From contig NC_066587.1 of NCBI RefSeq assembly GCF_905475345.1, forward strand, positions 12,503,558-12,567,557: 64,000 nt of DNA. Direction: 5' to 3'. Origin of the DNA: Vespula vulgaris (lineage: Eukaryota; Arthropoda; Insecta; Hymenoptera; Vespidae). The notes under the pieces are model-generated. The model was given only the letters and a program-made list of their open reading frames with translations, did not search any database and was not told the DNA's origin. Both the position numbers and the translations under genes were made by a program. Of this stretch, positions 1 to 11,711 are shown one piece after another. Position 1 is the first letter of the stretch. Each line of letters starts with the position of its first letter.

Positions 1-1190
1 TCCTCTTTTTCCTTCGTGATAGAAACCCAGTAGAAGGACACACATCGTAAGTTCGACTGACCGGAAGAGAATCTCTGGATTTCCGAGTTAAAGAGGCAAG
101 TCTTTGACGAGGAACGAAACTCTCGTTTGATCTTCGGTCGTACGTCGATAACAACGAACTGTCTCTTTTGTGTTTGATATCGTGTTGGTCGGCTCGATGC
201 TTTTACATCGAAGAAATGAGAAAGAGAGGGATATCGGTTTTTTCTTTTTTACGACGGGTCCAAGAGAACGCGATTGGACTTTTCTAGATGGATATAGTAG
301 AAAATCTCTTAGGAAAATAGAGACGTCCCTTTCAACGTGAGAATGGCACATATCTTTAAGACATTCCTTCGGCGGTCAAAACTTTCCTTATTACCTTGGT
401 CAATCGGTTGGCTTCTCATACTTGTCTCCTTTTACGATTAAACACGTAAGGATCAAGGAAGGATCAAGAGAGTTGTTCCTCTTATCGACACGTTCTTGCC
501 AGGACCTCCCCTAGATTTCCTTCGGATCACATAGATACAAGAATGTTACGACGGTAGCTGATTATTAACATTCTTGAACAATCGGACACTATTAAATTGT
601 TCGATATAAAAAAAATGTTCTCTCGGACCAATCAATCTCAGACCTCTTTCGAACAAAACGATATTGTCTCGCTTCTCACGATGATGAAGTCTATCCGATA
701 ATAACACGCGGAAGAACGAGTTAGAAAAATAACGCGTCGATCGTCGGTAAAGCAAAAAACATTGTTTACTTGTCTTTTATCGGTAATGTAAAAGAAGTGT
801 CACGTTCGACGTGGAAAACGCGACGTACCTGACCGAGAAGAGAAGAGGTCACCCCGCAACGAAGCGAGTTCCCGGCACGACTGAGAGCCTCGAACCTCGA
901 CGACGAGAGCCACCCCCATGAGGGGGTGGTTGGAGCGAGCCGGAGTAACAAGGAGGTGGAGGAGGTGTTGGGGAGGAGGACGCGAGGACCGGCGCGAGAG
1001 AGACCAACGACGAGAGGAACGTGCGCAGTCGCGAATTCGAAAGCCAGACCGACGATATTAATTACATCCTTTCGCCCGACGGAAATGAATCGAATGTCGC
1101 TACATCGCGAGTTATAACGAAGCACGAAGTTATCAGGGTTTGACTTTTTTCCTGTTTTTTTTTTTTTATTTCGCGAAATAATCCCCAAAA
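1..1190. other. Non-coding spacer with a GC-rich island
   Basis: No recognisable gene. About 800-1130 is clearly richer in G+C than the flanks. Overlapping open frames on both strands there (63 codons plus, 140 codons minus) have no homology I recognise and read as by-products of low stop-codon density. A perfect 8-bp hairpin sits at 910-929. The remainder shows no repeat or motif of note. Confidence 0.5.
910..929. repeat. Perfect 8-bp stem-loop
   Basis: CCACCCCC pairs exactly with GGGGGTGG around the 4-nt loop ATGA. The stem is entirely G:C except one A:T pair, so it is stable for its size. It lies in the GC-rich island. There is no following T-run and no evidence for an RNA function. Confidence 0.85.
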
Positions 1191-1211
1191 ATCGTACTCT
1201 ATCTTCCTCTG

Positions 1212-1215
<4 letters not shown>

Positions 1216-1266
<51 letters not shown>
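1216..1266. repeat. (TC)n microsatellite
   Basis: Uninterrupted dinucleotide array of about 51 bp. Confidence 0.97.
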
Positions 1267-1270
<4 letters not shown>

Positions 1271-1891
1271 CACTCGAATCAGCGTGATCGCTCGACCGCG
1301 AGTTCCCTAGATACTAGAAGGTCCTTAGGATCTTTTATCTTCGACGCTCACAACGCTTTCCATCAAACCAACCAACACCATTACTACTACCACGAAGCGC
1401 TCCCACGTGCGGACTCTCTTCTACCTATCCTAAAATAATGGATGGGTAATCTCTCCTCTGACGTTGGCTTGCCGACTCTAAAAGGTTCTTACGAATTCGA
1501 CTTGGTTTGCCTTTCTCGATCTATTAGTTTCTGCTTTTCCCTGAGGACGATCTTGGTTATCGGTTTTTCAACTGGTCCAAAAGTTCGTTATAAAAGAACA
1601 GAGGAGAAAACTAGCTAACAGCATCGATTGAATTCTGTATTTATAAATTCCAGTTGAAGTGAGACAATCAAAATGTTCTATATGATATTGCAGAGGACTA
1701 GCATATACATACATAAATACATATAGTGGTATAATCGAGTTGGATGTCGAGTGAAAGGTTTCTTACGGAGGATTAAAGGGACATCGGTACAACCAGCTCG
1801 TATATGTATATATCTACTCGTAGATTAAAGCCTCCGCTAGACCTGAACGTTTTCGTATCGCTCAGGCTCCTCTGGCTTCTCGTCCGAATAC

Positions 1892-2127
1892 TCAGCAGGG
1901 AGTGAAGTTTGGAGCATACACCAGCTTAGTGCCATCGCGTGCGTCATTTGCATAGGAAGCATATACGTCGCACGGGAACACCCCTTTCCGAAGGTGTTCG
2001 ACACAGCGGAATGCGATGGTAGGCGTCGACCGGCACTGCTTCTCGCACTGAGAATTCCATTGCTTGTTTGGTAGCAGGTCCACTTTGCAATTAGAAGTGT
2101 AACGGACCGCTCCCACCTCGTAAACAG
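1892..2127 (-). CDS. Candidate terminal exon of a small cysteine-rich (possibly secreted) protein
   Basis: I do not recognise the family. On the minus strand the frame is open from a pyrimidine-rich acceptor-like site (CCTCTCCCTAG, AG at 2129-2128) to a TGA at 1894-1892. Numbering from the GTG at 2116, cysteines fall at 10, 24, 28, 38, 49 and 74, spaced C-x13-C-x3-C-x9-C-x10-C-x24-C, with the last Cys immediately before the stop. Six cysteines in about 65 residues and GC-ending codons (AAC, AAG, CTG, GTG, TGC) suggest a disulphide-stabilised secreted peptide. No signal peptide exon was identified, and upstream on this strand the sequence runs into a GA repeat. The opposite strand is also partly open, which weakens the case. 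It could be a chance open frame in a GC-richer patch. Confidence 0.35.
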
Positions 2128-2165
2128 CTAGGGAGAGGCCAACTGTCTCGCTTTTTCTTTTTATT

Positions 2166-2198
2166 TCTCTCTCTCTGTCTCTCTATCTGTCTCTCTCT
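2166..2198. repeat. Imperfect (CT)n microsatellite
   Basis: CT array of about 33 bp interrupted by GT and AT steps. Confidence 0.95.
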
Positions 2199-2363
2199 GG
2201 CGCCCACATCCTCGCTTGAAGAAGCCCTCTCTTGTGACCTTCTCCTAACTGACGAGTCGGCATGTGTGCAAAAGTTAGACAATATCACCTTGGGTTGTAT
2301 GTTACAACCACGCCTCGTCGTGAATAACAAAGATGTACGCTCTCTCGTGGTACCGAAAGAGAA

Positions 2364-2393
2364 AGGGAGAGAGAGAGAGATAGAGAGAGAGAC
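2364..2393. repeat. (GA)n microsatellite
   Basis: About 30 bp, with one TA interruption. Confidence 0.95.
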
Positions 2394-4010
2394 ACGAGCT
2401 GAAAATTTATAACGCGAGGTTAAATGATTTTCGAGCCCTTATTACGTCCTATGGATACCGTGCTGGATATTAAGACGAATATACGAGCGATCTGTTCCAA
2501 TTTTCCGCTCGTTAGTTGCGAAGACGTAGGCTCTCATTTGCATCGAATGAACGTGATCTCGTATTAATTTCACACGTGTTGGCATGTACAAGATATTAAC
2601 AAAACCTGCGCGTACGTGTGTGTGTGTGTGTATGATGTTAATAAAAGTAGTACATCGTTGGTATATATTAAAATAAGAATATGATCAGGCAAACCTTGAT
2701 AATTTTTTACTTAAAGTTATAAACGCGTAATAAAATTAATTTCAAAGACAATCGACAAGGAGGAATTGACAATAAGAAATATTTGAAGAAATTCTATAAT
2801 TTAACAGATTAGACAATATAAAACGAACGACATTAGAAGAATCATATATACGAGGGAACTAAAAACAGAGTATCCCATTTAGAAACTCTAATCTTTTCGA
2901 AGCTATCAAAAACTCGTAACAAGTTATAACCCGTTGCCCTCGATAGAATTTCTCTAATCCGTCTCTTCGAAGACATCCGTGGTAAAAGACTCGTCAATTC
3001 GATCGAGAAGTTTAAAACAATTTTGATATCTCATCTTTTGCAAGCAGCAGTCACTGGCATCGTCGAATCCTGAGAAAAGCACTCCCAAAGAGCTCGTCTC
3101 TTCCTGACTTCGTGACTTCAGCGAAGGGGGCTCTTAAACTACGCCAACGATGCTTTCGAATTGACGAAACTTTTCAATTTCCTAAAGACAACCGCATTGC
3201 GAATCGACCTATAGTCAAATCGTAGAAGAAATGTCTTGTCGAATGACTGCCGACTGTCGGCGATCGAGAAAAAATAGAATTAATAGTTTGAAAGAACGAT
3301 GAAAGATGCTCCCATGAATTTCATCGATATCGATACTTTTGATAGATAACAAATTCATATGTTATTTCATTTAAACACTGTGAAAAGAAAATAACTTTCA
3401 GATTATTCATAATATATTAAAGTAGAACATCTTGCATAATTTTGTTCTTTCCGCGTATGTCGTTTTTATGTTATTATCGAACAGATATATTCTAATCGAT
3501 GTTAAACACGTTGATTTAAAAATAAATTAAATTTGATATATAATTATTCGTCTGATAGAAGACTATGCAAATTTCACAATACGAACGAGAAGGACCTACC
3601 TAGTCTCCTATTATTCATGAAACTTGCTTTTATACTAGCTACGTTATGTACAATAATACATATACGTTACATAAGTATGTAGATTGGTATATTATGTATA
3701 CGTAAGTGTATTTAAGAGACTTAGAGAAAAGTCCTCACGCGGTCAACTTCGTGTAGTTCGATCTTGTGCAGATTGCGAAGCTTCCCCCTCTCATTGAAAC
3801 TTCACTGAAGGCCAAGAAACATAATTTTGTAAAATTGGCAAGAGGATTATCCGCGAAAGTCACTGTAACTAAGCGGCTGCACCGAAAGTTTTCTTGTTTC
3901 TATCTCTCTCCTTCTTTCTCTTGATCGAAAAGAAGAACGATATAGAGCGAAGAATGAAATTCGTAGAAGTTCTTTATCGATTCTGTGTAACAACCCTTTC
4001 ACTTTGCCTT
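2394..4010. other. AT-rich non-coding spacer
   Basis: No gene seen. It holds a 16-bp (GT)n run at 2616-2631. A slightly GC-richer patch at about 3050-3260 has no long open frame or convincing splice sites. Confidence 0.5.
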
Positions 4011-4085
4011 TCCTTTCTCTCTCTGTCTCTCTCTCTCTTTCTTTCTCTTTTTCTTTTTCTCTCTTTCTTTCTCTATGTCTTTCTC
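4011..4085. repeat. CT-rich polypyrimidine tract
   Basis: About 75 bp of CT and CTTT units. It is responsible for the apparent Leu/Ser-rich frame on the plus strand and the Arg/Glu-rich frame on the minus strand. Confidence 0.95.
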
Positions 4086-4185
4086 CGATTCGCTTCAATC
4101 TCTTTCCTCGCCACTATTTCTTCCTTTATTCCTTTTCTTTCTTTTCCTCGTGACCAAATAAATTAGTTGTCACGAAGGAGCAGAA

Positions 4186-4203
4186 GCCAGCCAGTTGGCT
4201 GGC
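4186..4203. repeat. Perfect 7-bp stem-loop
   Basis: GCCAGCC and GGCTGGC are exact reverse complements around the 4-nt loop AGTT. Function unknown. Confidence 0.8.
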
Positions 4204-6039
4204 AGATGAACGATAAAATTACCCGAATAAGCTTAGGACCGGAAACAACGTTGAGCCACATCAGAGGCATTTGTGGAAAGGGTTTAAGGGGCCGAACGGA
4301 ACTCATTTGTACCTTATATATGTTGCTCTGTGTATGATCCGAATCGTTAGCCCGAAATCAATGTTTTCCCTCAATCTCGCTAATTTTGAAACTTTATTGG
4401 TCCATCTGTCATGAAAATCTACAACGAAACAAAATAACGAATGAAATAACAAAAATAACGAACAATCGTAATATTCTATTATTTTTTATTACGTTGAAAT
4501 ATCTTTTTTTATATATCTTTTTGTTTCAACGATTTCAACGATTTCGAAACTTGAATCATTTATCTTCTTGTCAGTTTACATAAAATATCTTTACAATCGA
4601 TGAATCTTAGCCACTCTTACTATGAATCTAATATAGCCAGTTAAGCTATCCTTCTCCATAAAGTATCATCCGTCGAAATGGTATTCCACAGGGAATATTA
4701 CCTCGTGATTCCTCGGCGAATTCTCTCTTGCTCGCATCATCGATCAAAGATGGCTGAATCGACTTACCGAGGGCAAGCCATCTAACGTTCGCGCCCACAT
4801 AGTAATTTACGCCGAAGTTGGAGTTCGAAGCGAACTCGGCCGACTTTTAGATTCATTTTTCTTGAAAATGGACTCTTAGAGGGATCGAAAAGGAAAAGGA
4901 AAGACAGAGGGAAAAAGAAAGAAGAAAGAGACGTGCAAATTTTACTTTATGTTTTTGAAATAGGTGTCTATTTTTTCTTCTGCTTTCTGTCTTTTCTACA
5001 CCATTTATAAAGTTAGAAATGTTATCATCATCATAGTCATTATTATTTTTATTTTTATTATTATTATTGTTATTGTTGTTAACTGATAATGTAGAAGAAA
5101 ATTAATGAAAATTAATGAAATTCGTATAGAAAAATTGCAATAACTTTCTCCGGTAGTCTCGTCGATCCGTCAAGTTACGATAAATTACGAAAGCCACTCT
5201 GACGTTCGTAAGAACGAAAGTGTTGTATCACGTCCGAGGGTTGATCAACTCGTTCATCGTGTCTGTAGGGTTCGTTGAAAGAAAATCGTCGAGCCAAAAT
5301 CGTTGACCCAACAAAATCCAAGTATCAGTTATTTCCCCATTTGTACACCAAAAACGACTAAGAAAAATTCTCATCCTTTCTTTTTTCCCGATATCAATCT
5401 TTTCTTCTTCTCGAAAGTCTTTTGTCCGTCACGTAGAAAGTATGAAGATATTGTGAAGTCTAGTTTCGTGCGAGGTGCAATACTGTTTCTAAGGAACCGG
5501 TTCCTAGTATTTCATGGGAATAAACACGTAACGAGGACAACGTCAAGAATAACTTTATTGTCATTGAGATTTATAAACCTGTCGGACGATACTATCTTAC
5601 TCTAGTCCTTTCACTTTTTTTAATCTTGAGAAATGAAACAAGATAATAGCAATATTGAAATACATATGAACATTCTTACAATTCTACACGGCGTTCTAAA
5701 ATATAATTATCCTTTCTTCATGTTTTAAGAATATGTTTAAAAAAAAAATATCAATCAGAGTATAACTAAGTATAAGTAAAATCAAACGTAATCATCTGCT
5801 ATAGAATAAACGTAAATTCCCGATAAAATTTTCCTTCGAACTTTGCTAAGTCCCTCAAAGGTCCAGTTTCAAAATGAATGACGAGCAGTTGGGAAAGTAT
5901 CTCGGACAAATCTCAATGGCGACGCTCCTTTCGAAGTAGGGACCCATAATTCTGAACGAAGCTCGCTCGGGCGCGTTGAGATAGACGGTAAAGCAAAGGG
6001 AAAAGAAGATTCGACGTTGTGGAAAAAGAGTAGGAGCAC

Positions 6040-6040
<1 letters not shown>
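4204..6040. other. Non-coding spacer
   Basis: No supported gene. It contains a (TTA)n-like stretch at 5041-5082, short tandem duplications (9-mer TTTCAACGA twice near 4523-4540; AAAATTAATG twice near 5098-5117), and a minus-strand start codon with a good donor-like site near 4768-4800 that is too short to support as an exon. Confidence 0.5.

Positions 6041-6075
<35 letters not shown>
6041..6075. repeat. (GA)n microsatellite
   Basis: About 33 bp of pure AG repeat. A second, imperfect GA tract follows at about 6115-6150. Confidence 0.96.
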
Positions 6076-6080
<5 letters not shown>

Positions 6081-6150
6081 TCCAACGACAAATATCCAAA
6101 GGGAGAGAAAGATAGAAAAAGAGAGAGGGAGAGAGAAAAAGAGAGAAAGT

Positions 6151-7766
6151 GAGACGGAGAAAACGGATAAACCTCTGAGCGGGATTGGAATCCCACAGAA
6201 ATCTAGAAATCCGCGAGAAACCATGGAACGAGCGGAACGAATGTATACAGGGTGACTCCAGTTTTAATCAGGAAACTTTACGGATGCAACTAGGAGGACT
6301 TCATTTTGAGTTACAAAACATACTGCAATGGCGAATGTATATATATGTATGCACGACCTCGATTTGTTATCGACACATGAAAAGACATAAATGGGCCACA
6401 TTTTTTCCTTCTCTAGATCGTTGATTTGTCATCTTTGTTAGAGAGAACCAAAAAAAAAAGAAAGGAAGAAAAGGAAGAAAAAGAAAAACGAAAGCTTTTT
6501 TGTTATAACAAGACGCTTATTGACATGAACTAAGAACTTGATGAAAAGTTAAATTTACGTTCTTGCAATGTGATTGAAGTTAGAAGGACAGTCGATCGAG
6601 GACTTAAGGAAGCTGTCTCTCTACGGCAAAGCTCTTCGAATCTTTCTCAGCAATAACTTCGAAATTGCAAATCGGTACGTACCGTACGCCAAATGAATAC
6701 CCGTTTTACTTTGCGCGCGCACTCGTATTTTCGAGCTTGCAATTCACTTTCCCGGGATTCGTCGAAAAGGAAGGAAAATGACAATTTTTCGTCGTAAACT
6801 TTTATCTCACTTTTAGCTCACTTTGCGATCGTCTTGCGAGTACGAGGGAAGACGTATCGAAATACTTTATATATCGACGAAGACTAAACGTAAAGAGGTT
6901 GCAGGTAATATTGGATTGAAAGATTAAAAATACAAAAATAGTAACATAGTTCATATAAATAAATATATCACGTATCGAGTAAATTCTTCTAAGCACGTTC
7001 AGAAAGATATTACTAAATTCTAATACAAAATTTAATAATTTATTTATTACAAATAACACATATAAACCTTCTTTATTGTTTTCAGATTTAAAAGCTGCAA
7101 TTTTTGTCAAAATATTAAGAAATATTTAATATATCTAAATCCGAAACCGGATTTAGTGGAAGAAAGTATCATTTTAGTGAGTGAACGAACGACGAAAGAA
7201 AGAGGGTAGAAATAAAATGATTGTTATACGCGTGAAAGAGCGTCTCCTTCAACGATTTCACTCGTTCCTTTCCAAGCGTGAACTTTCCATATTAAAATCC
7301 AAAGTCACCCTATGTATACGGGACGGACGAAATCAGCATAGAAGGGACATTAATATCCATTACATTCTCAGCAACTAACTCGGGAGCGCGTATTCGCGAC
7401 GCGTCGCGACGCCTTCTTCCGTCCATTGCTACGCCAACGACTAAGGCACATCCGTAAACCGTTTTGTGATTTATAGGGAAACTTTAGCCTTGAAATAGTT
7501 GCCTTTCTCTTTCTATCTTTCTTTCTCTTTCTCTCTCGTTACTCCCTTCCGGATCCAACCTTTGCTATCTCATTTTCCGTCACTCGCTCGGATTACCCCG
7601 AAAATCTGTCGTTCTCTAATTGTCGCTTCGAAACTGCCATTAAGTAACCATCAATGAAAATACATCTTACTAACGCTAATGTCGCGGAACTCGTAGCATA
7701 CTCTTCCAAGAGAAACGTCGTCGATGATCTTCGAAGGAATAATATCAAGGAAGAGAGATACTATCT
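6151..7766. other. Non-coding spacer
   Basis: No gene supported. It holds a transposon-end-like TACAGGGTG at 6246-6254, a 12-bp perfect palindrome CGGTACGTACCG at 6673-6684, a 16-bp palindrome at 7394-7409 and a CT-rich patch at about 7500-7536. The middle (6880-7140) is AT-rich with nothing recognisable. Confidence 0.5.
7394..7409. repeat. 16-bp perfect CG-rich palindrome
   Basis: TCGCGACGCGTCGCGA equals its own reverse complement. It contains two CGCG and one ACGCGT core. It could be a symmetric protein-binding site or chance in a CpG-rich genome. Confidence 0.85.
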
Positions 7767-7774
7767 AAGAAAGA

Positions 7775-7814
<40 letters not shown>
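7767..7814. repeat. (GA)n microsatellite
   Basis: About 48 bp of GA repeat with one GACA interruption. Confidence 0.96.
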
Positions 7815-8198
7815 AGAAAAGAATGATAAAATCACGAAAAGCCCCATATTTACTTCTTTTTTTTCCAAATCTTTTCTATAAAATTCATCCTTGAAATTTA
7901 AAGTGTACTTCACTTTTCTCTTTCTCTTTGTTTCTATATATCCCGTTTTGAAGTACAACTGAGAGATCGCGTACGTAGATTATAAAAAACTGAAAACGAT
8001 CCTCGCTACGTAAGATGCATAGATCACCGGGTTTTTCGTCGGAGAGAAATGACGTAGAGCTGCGGTCTGGTGGCTCGGTTATACGCGCACAGAGGATATA
8101 ATGCCTTCCAGACTGGATAATGTGGTCTTCTGGTGTTCGAGCTAGAACCAAAAGAGAGACAGACAGAGTGAAAAAGATAGAGAAACAGGAACAGAGAA

Positions 8199-8218
8199 AG
8201 AGAGAGAGAGAGAGAGAG
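8199..8218. repeat. (AG)n microsatellite
   Basis: Twenty bp of pure AG repeat. Confidence 0.9.
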
Positions 8219-8383
8219 CATGAGAAAGACATCTTGATGTTCTTGCTCGAAACTCCGACGCAACTGAAGCGTAGAACCAAAAACTACGTATTGTCCGAAC
8301 TAAATACAATCTTTCTTTATCTCGCACGAATTTCCGCTTAGTTCGTTCTCTGTCTGTCTTTCTTGTATGATTTCGTAACACTT

Positions 8384-8459
8384 TCCTTCTCTCTCTCTCT
8401 CTCTCGTTGTCTTTCTCTCTGTCTTTCTCTTTCTCTTCTTCTCTCTCCTCTCTTTCTCT
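8384..8459. repeat. CT-rich microsatellite tract
   Basis: CT array with CTT, GT and GTTG interruptions, about 76 bp. Confidence 0.95.
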
Positions 8460-8515
8460 GGTCGTCGTCTTTCGCTCATTCCAAACAGATGTCACGTTAT
8501 GACTTCGTACGAGCA

Positions 8516-8604
<89 letters not shown>
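8516..8604. repeat. (ACT)n trinucleotide microsatellite, about 30 copies
   Basis: Nearly 89 bp of uninterrupted ACT units. In one plus-strand frame it reads as a run of about 29 threonines inside a 163-codon open frame, but that frame starts in the CT tract just upstream and has no other coding hallmark, so I treat it as a repeat rather than a poly-Thr protein. It is the longest trinucleotide array in the window. Confidence 0.97.
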
Positions 8605-8853
8605 CATTGCTACTATCTCCTACGATTGTGTCTCGCCCTTAGCCAACTCCCACTTTCGCCAGATGTCATGTAAAAAGTTTCTGCAACGTCGAGCTAAGAT
8701 GTGCTCACGACTCCCTGAAAGGATCGCGTGTCGCACGCTTAGCGTACTACGGGCCAATTTAACGCTTTCACTGTCGAGCAAGTTTTACATAAATCGATAC
8801 ACTCGTTTAATATCTTTTATAGCTATTATTAGAATAAATACGCAAGGGAGATA

Positions 8854-8887
<34 letters not shown>

Positions 8888-8888
8888 A
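8854..8888. repeat. (GA)n microsatellite
   Basis: About 35 bp, nearly pure. Confidence 0.96.
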
Positions 8889-9437
8889 ATTTCTTTGTAA
8901 CATATTTAATATTACAACATTTATTCGATTTATTTCATAGTTACAATTTTTTTTAACAAAAACATCCAATTTGACGAACATTTAAAGTACAAACGGCATT
9001 TTGAATAGTGTCTGCGAAGTAATTGAAATTACACTTTAATTATTGCAATTGCAGGTTATTTGTGATGCTACGTGTATGATTAGTTTGTCAATATAATATA
9101 CGGACCATTCGATCACAAAATAATCGATAAGTTTGACATAGATATATGAAATATTATATCGTACGAACAAATACTAACGCAAGTCAATCGACTCAGATTT
9201 CATAATTAATCGCTTCAATCAGCAGTTATTTTCGCTATTAGGAAATAAACCTTCGACACTCTTCTAACAGTTATAGTAAATATTTGTCAGAAATCATATA
9301 CAATAAATTCTCTCTTTTTCTCTCTTTCTCTCTTTCTCCTGTGTCTTGACTCACACATCTCGATATCTTCATAAAATGTTTCTCTATTTTTTCACGCTTC
9401 TACTGACAAAGTAGTTCGATATTTGAAGTTAACTTTT

Positions 9438-9440
<3 letters not shown>
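8889..9440. other. AT-rich non-coding spacer
   Basis: Nothing recognisable apart from a short CT-rich patch at about 9310-9339. Confidence 0.5.
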
Positions 9441-9485
<45 letters not shown>

Positions 9486-9499
9486 CTCTCTCTCTCTCT
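9441..9499. repeat. (TC)n microsatellite
   Basis: About 42 bp of pure TC, then a short break and a second run of about 14 bp. Confidence 0.97.
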
Positions 9500-9559
9500 T
9501 TTTCCCTCTTTCTTTCTCATCTTCATCGAAACCCTCGTGCTTTATTACCCGGCGAGAAA

Positions 9560-10948
9560 GTAATCGTCCAGGAACGGTGAAAGCCCCCAACAGGCTTTCG
9601 TCTTTCAAAGAAGCATCCCTCGCAAGAGTCTCACCCCTCTCTATCCACTACTCTCAGTAGTAGTAGTAGCCACTTTGTCCAACCCTCAGGAAAGAAATTA
9701 GCCGCGAGTTAGTCGACGTTTCGATCGGTGCACCAAATAGTAGATGTGGTAGTGCTGGCTTGAAGACTCGTGATAGATTCAACGAAAGGAGGACAAAAGA
9801 GGAAGGAAGAGAGAGAAAGAGAGAGAAAGAGAGAAAGAGTGAGTCGAAGAAAGGGTCTTCCCGTTCACACGAGCGTGATTAATGCCCTTAACGCCTTTCT
9901 CTCCATCTCGCTCCCACTCATCCTCGAGCTCGTAATTCCAGCCACGATTTTAATAACCGGCTTCCCCGCTCGACCGGTAGCTTCTACGAACACACAGACA
10001 GCATATTTGCCATGTACATCGCGTACACGTGGTCCCACATAATACCACCTATGCGAGAATATCGAAGAAAAGAGGAGGGCTACCACGAAGGTGACGCGTC
10101 TTCTAATAGTACGCGTTTCGACAATATACCCGAGAGAGATATACCATGATGAGATATGAACGCGATACGTTCTAACCGAGAAAATGACATAAATACGACA
10201 AAAGCTTTTTCTATAATTTCTTTACTTCGTCTGACACGTAAAGGAGTATACGACATTTAGGCGTAACCATTTTTCGTACTTATACGAAATCTAAATGGGT
10301 CTACGTATGTGAACGTATCCACTTGAGTTCGTAATAAAAAGATGGGAAAGATGGGATCTTCATTTCTCTCGGAATAAAAATAAAAACTAGATGTTTGTTG
10401 AGTGATTTTATTATAAACGAAGTTTAAATTGATTAGATATCATCTGAAAAAGTTGATCTCCTTGGCAAAATTTCTGATAATTATTAATATATTTAATATT
10501 AATGAAATTATAACTATTAACATATTTAATGGTTATTGTAATTTTTTTTTTTTAATAATCTGCGTTAAAAGTTTTAGAAATTCGTATTTTATAGATATTT
10601 CAAATGTAAAATTATATATGTGCCAATACAATTTCGATTGTATGCTTTTTGAGGGAATTATAGATACGATACATCGTTTTCGATATATCCGATGTAGCGT
10701 CCTATAAGGGCTTATTAAAAGTACTTTGATGAAATTCCGGACACGTGACCATCGATCAGGGACATTTTATGGGAGAATCGAATCGTATAGGCATCACGTG
10801 TCCGAGGAATCCCATTGCAACGAGGATAAATTCATCTCTGTCGAATCTGCTAATCCGTCGTTCGAATTGTTAATGTCGATAGTCCCCGATCGAATATACA
10901 TTCTCGTTATTTCCATACTATCCTGTCAAATGTACAGTGACAAAAATT

Positions 10949-10952
<4 letters not shown>
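9560..10952. other. Non-coding spacer, GC-richer then AT-rich
   Basis: A GA-rich tract lies at 9806-9841. The segment 9860-10090 is GC-richer and open on both strands (90 codons plus, 73 codons minus) without splice sites or recognisable motifs; it could be a conserved regulatory block. From 10100 to 10700 the DNA is AT-rich with nothing recognisable. Confidence 0.45.
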
Positions 10953-10979
<27 letters not shown>

Positions 10980-11003
10980 TTCTTTTCTCTCTCTCTGTCT
11001 CTC
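10953..11003. repeat. (CT)n microsatellite
   Basis: About 28 bp of pure CT, a TCTTTT break, then CT again. Confidence 0.96.
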
Positions 11004-11670
11004 GTTTTATCTCTATCCGTATTAAGAGAACCACTCTGTTAAGTGTTTGTAAAAACCTGCTCCTTAAAAAGGGTCGATGAATGTTTGCAATCAGACGATT
11101 ATCAAATAATCGTTATAACCAAATTGCAATGTTTTATTTTTCATTCAAATAAACGTTAGAAACGTAGTAATCAAATTATTTTATAATCATTATACGTATA
11201 AAAAATCATTACGTGTATATGAAATCATTAATGATCTGTATATTGCGAACATCCGAATATTTTTTTGTTATAGAAAAATAAGGAAAACTTTCGTGCCCTT
11301 AATCCAGACCATCCAAACTACAATTTTTTATCCTCCTTGTTCGTGTTCAACGATAAGAATAGAAACATCGGTATATTAGTAAAAGGATCGTTGGAGAAAC
11401 ATCAACGTCAGCTCCACAATTTCACCACAAGCCGACTGTAATTCGAATCCAGTCTACCGAGTGAGCCTCTTTTCTTTTCTCTTTTCGCTCTATTTCCTAA
11501 AAACGAGAAGAAAGAAAAAGGTTGCCATTTACAAAGGTCCAACCATAAACGTCACATCGCATCGATCGCGATTCCCTCGAAGAGTAAAGTGTTAAAGCAA
11601 TGGGGTTTAACGAAGCACCATAACAGCAGAGGCCATAGGCCAGTTTACGAGCTAAAGCTTGCAAGTACTC
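11004..11670. other. Non-coding spacer
   Basis: AT-rich to 11300, then mixed. No gene, splice pair or repeat of note. Confidence 0.5.
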
Positions 11671-11711
11671 GAGAGAGAGAGAGAGAGAAAGAGAGAGACA
11701 GAGAGAGAGAG
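11671..11711. repeat. (GA)n microsatellite
   Basis: About 41 bp with AAA and ACA interruptions. Confidence 0.96.

Noticed and set aside
4768..4800. Minus-strand ATG frame (MWARTLDGLPS) ending at CTCG|GTAAGT
   Set aside because: Eleven codons only; ATG plus good donor pairs arise by chance several times in 64 kb.
8142..8516. 124-codon minus-strand frame and its plus-strand partners
   Set aside because: Made of Arg/Glu and Ser/Leu runs produced by CT/GA arrays on either strand; no repeat-free coding core.
8363..8854. 163-codon frame with a poly-threonine run
   Set aside because: The bulk is a CT array followed by the ACT array; the tail has no recognisable domain or splice site.
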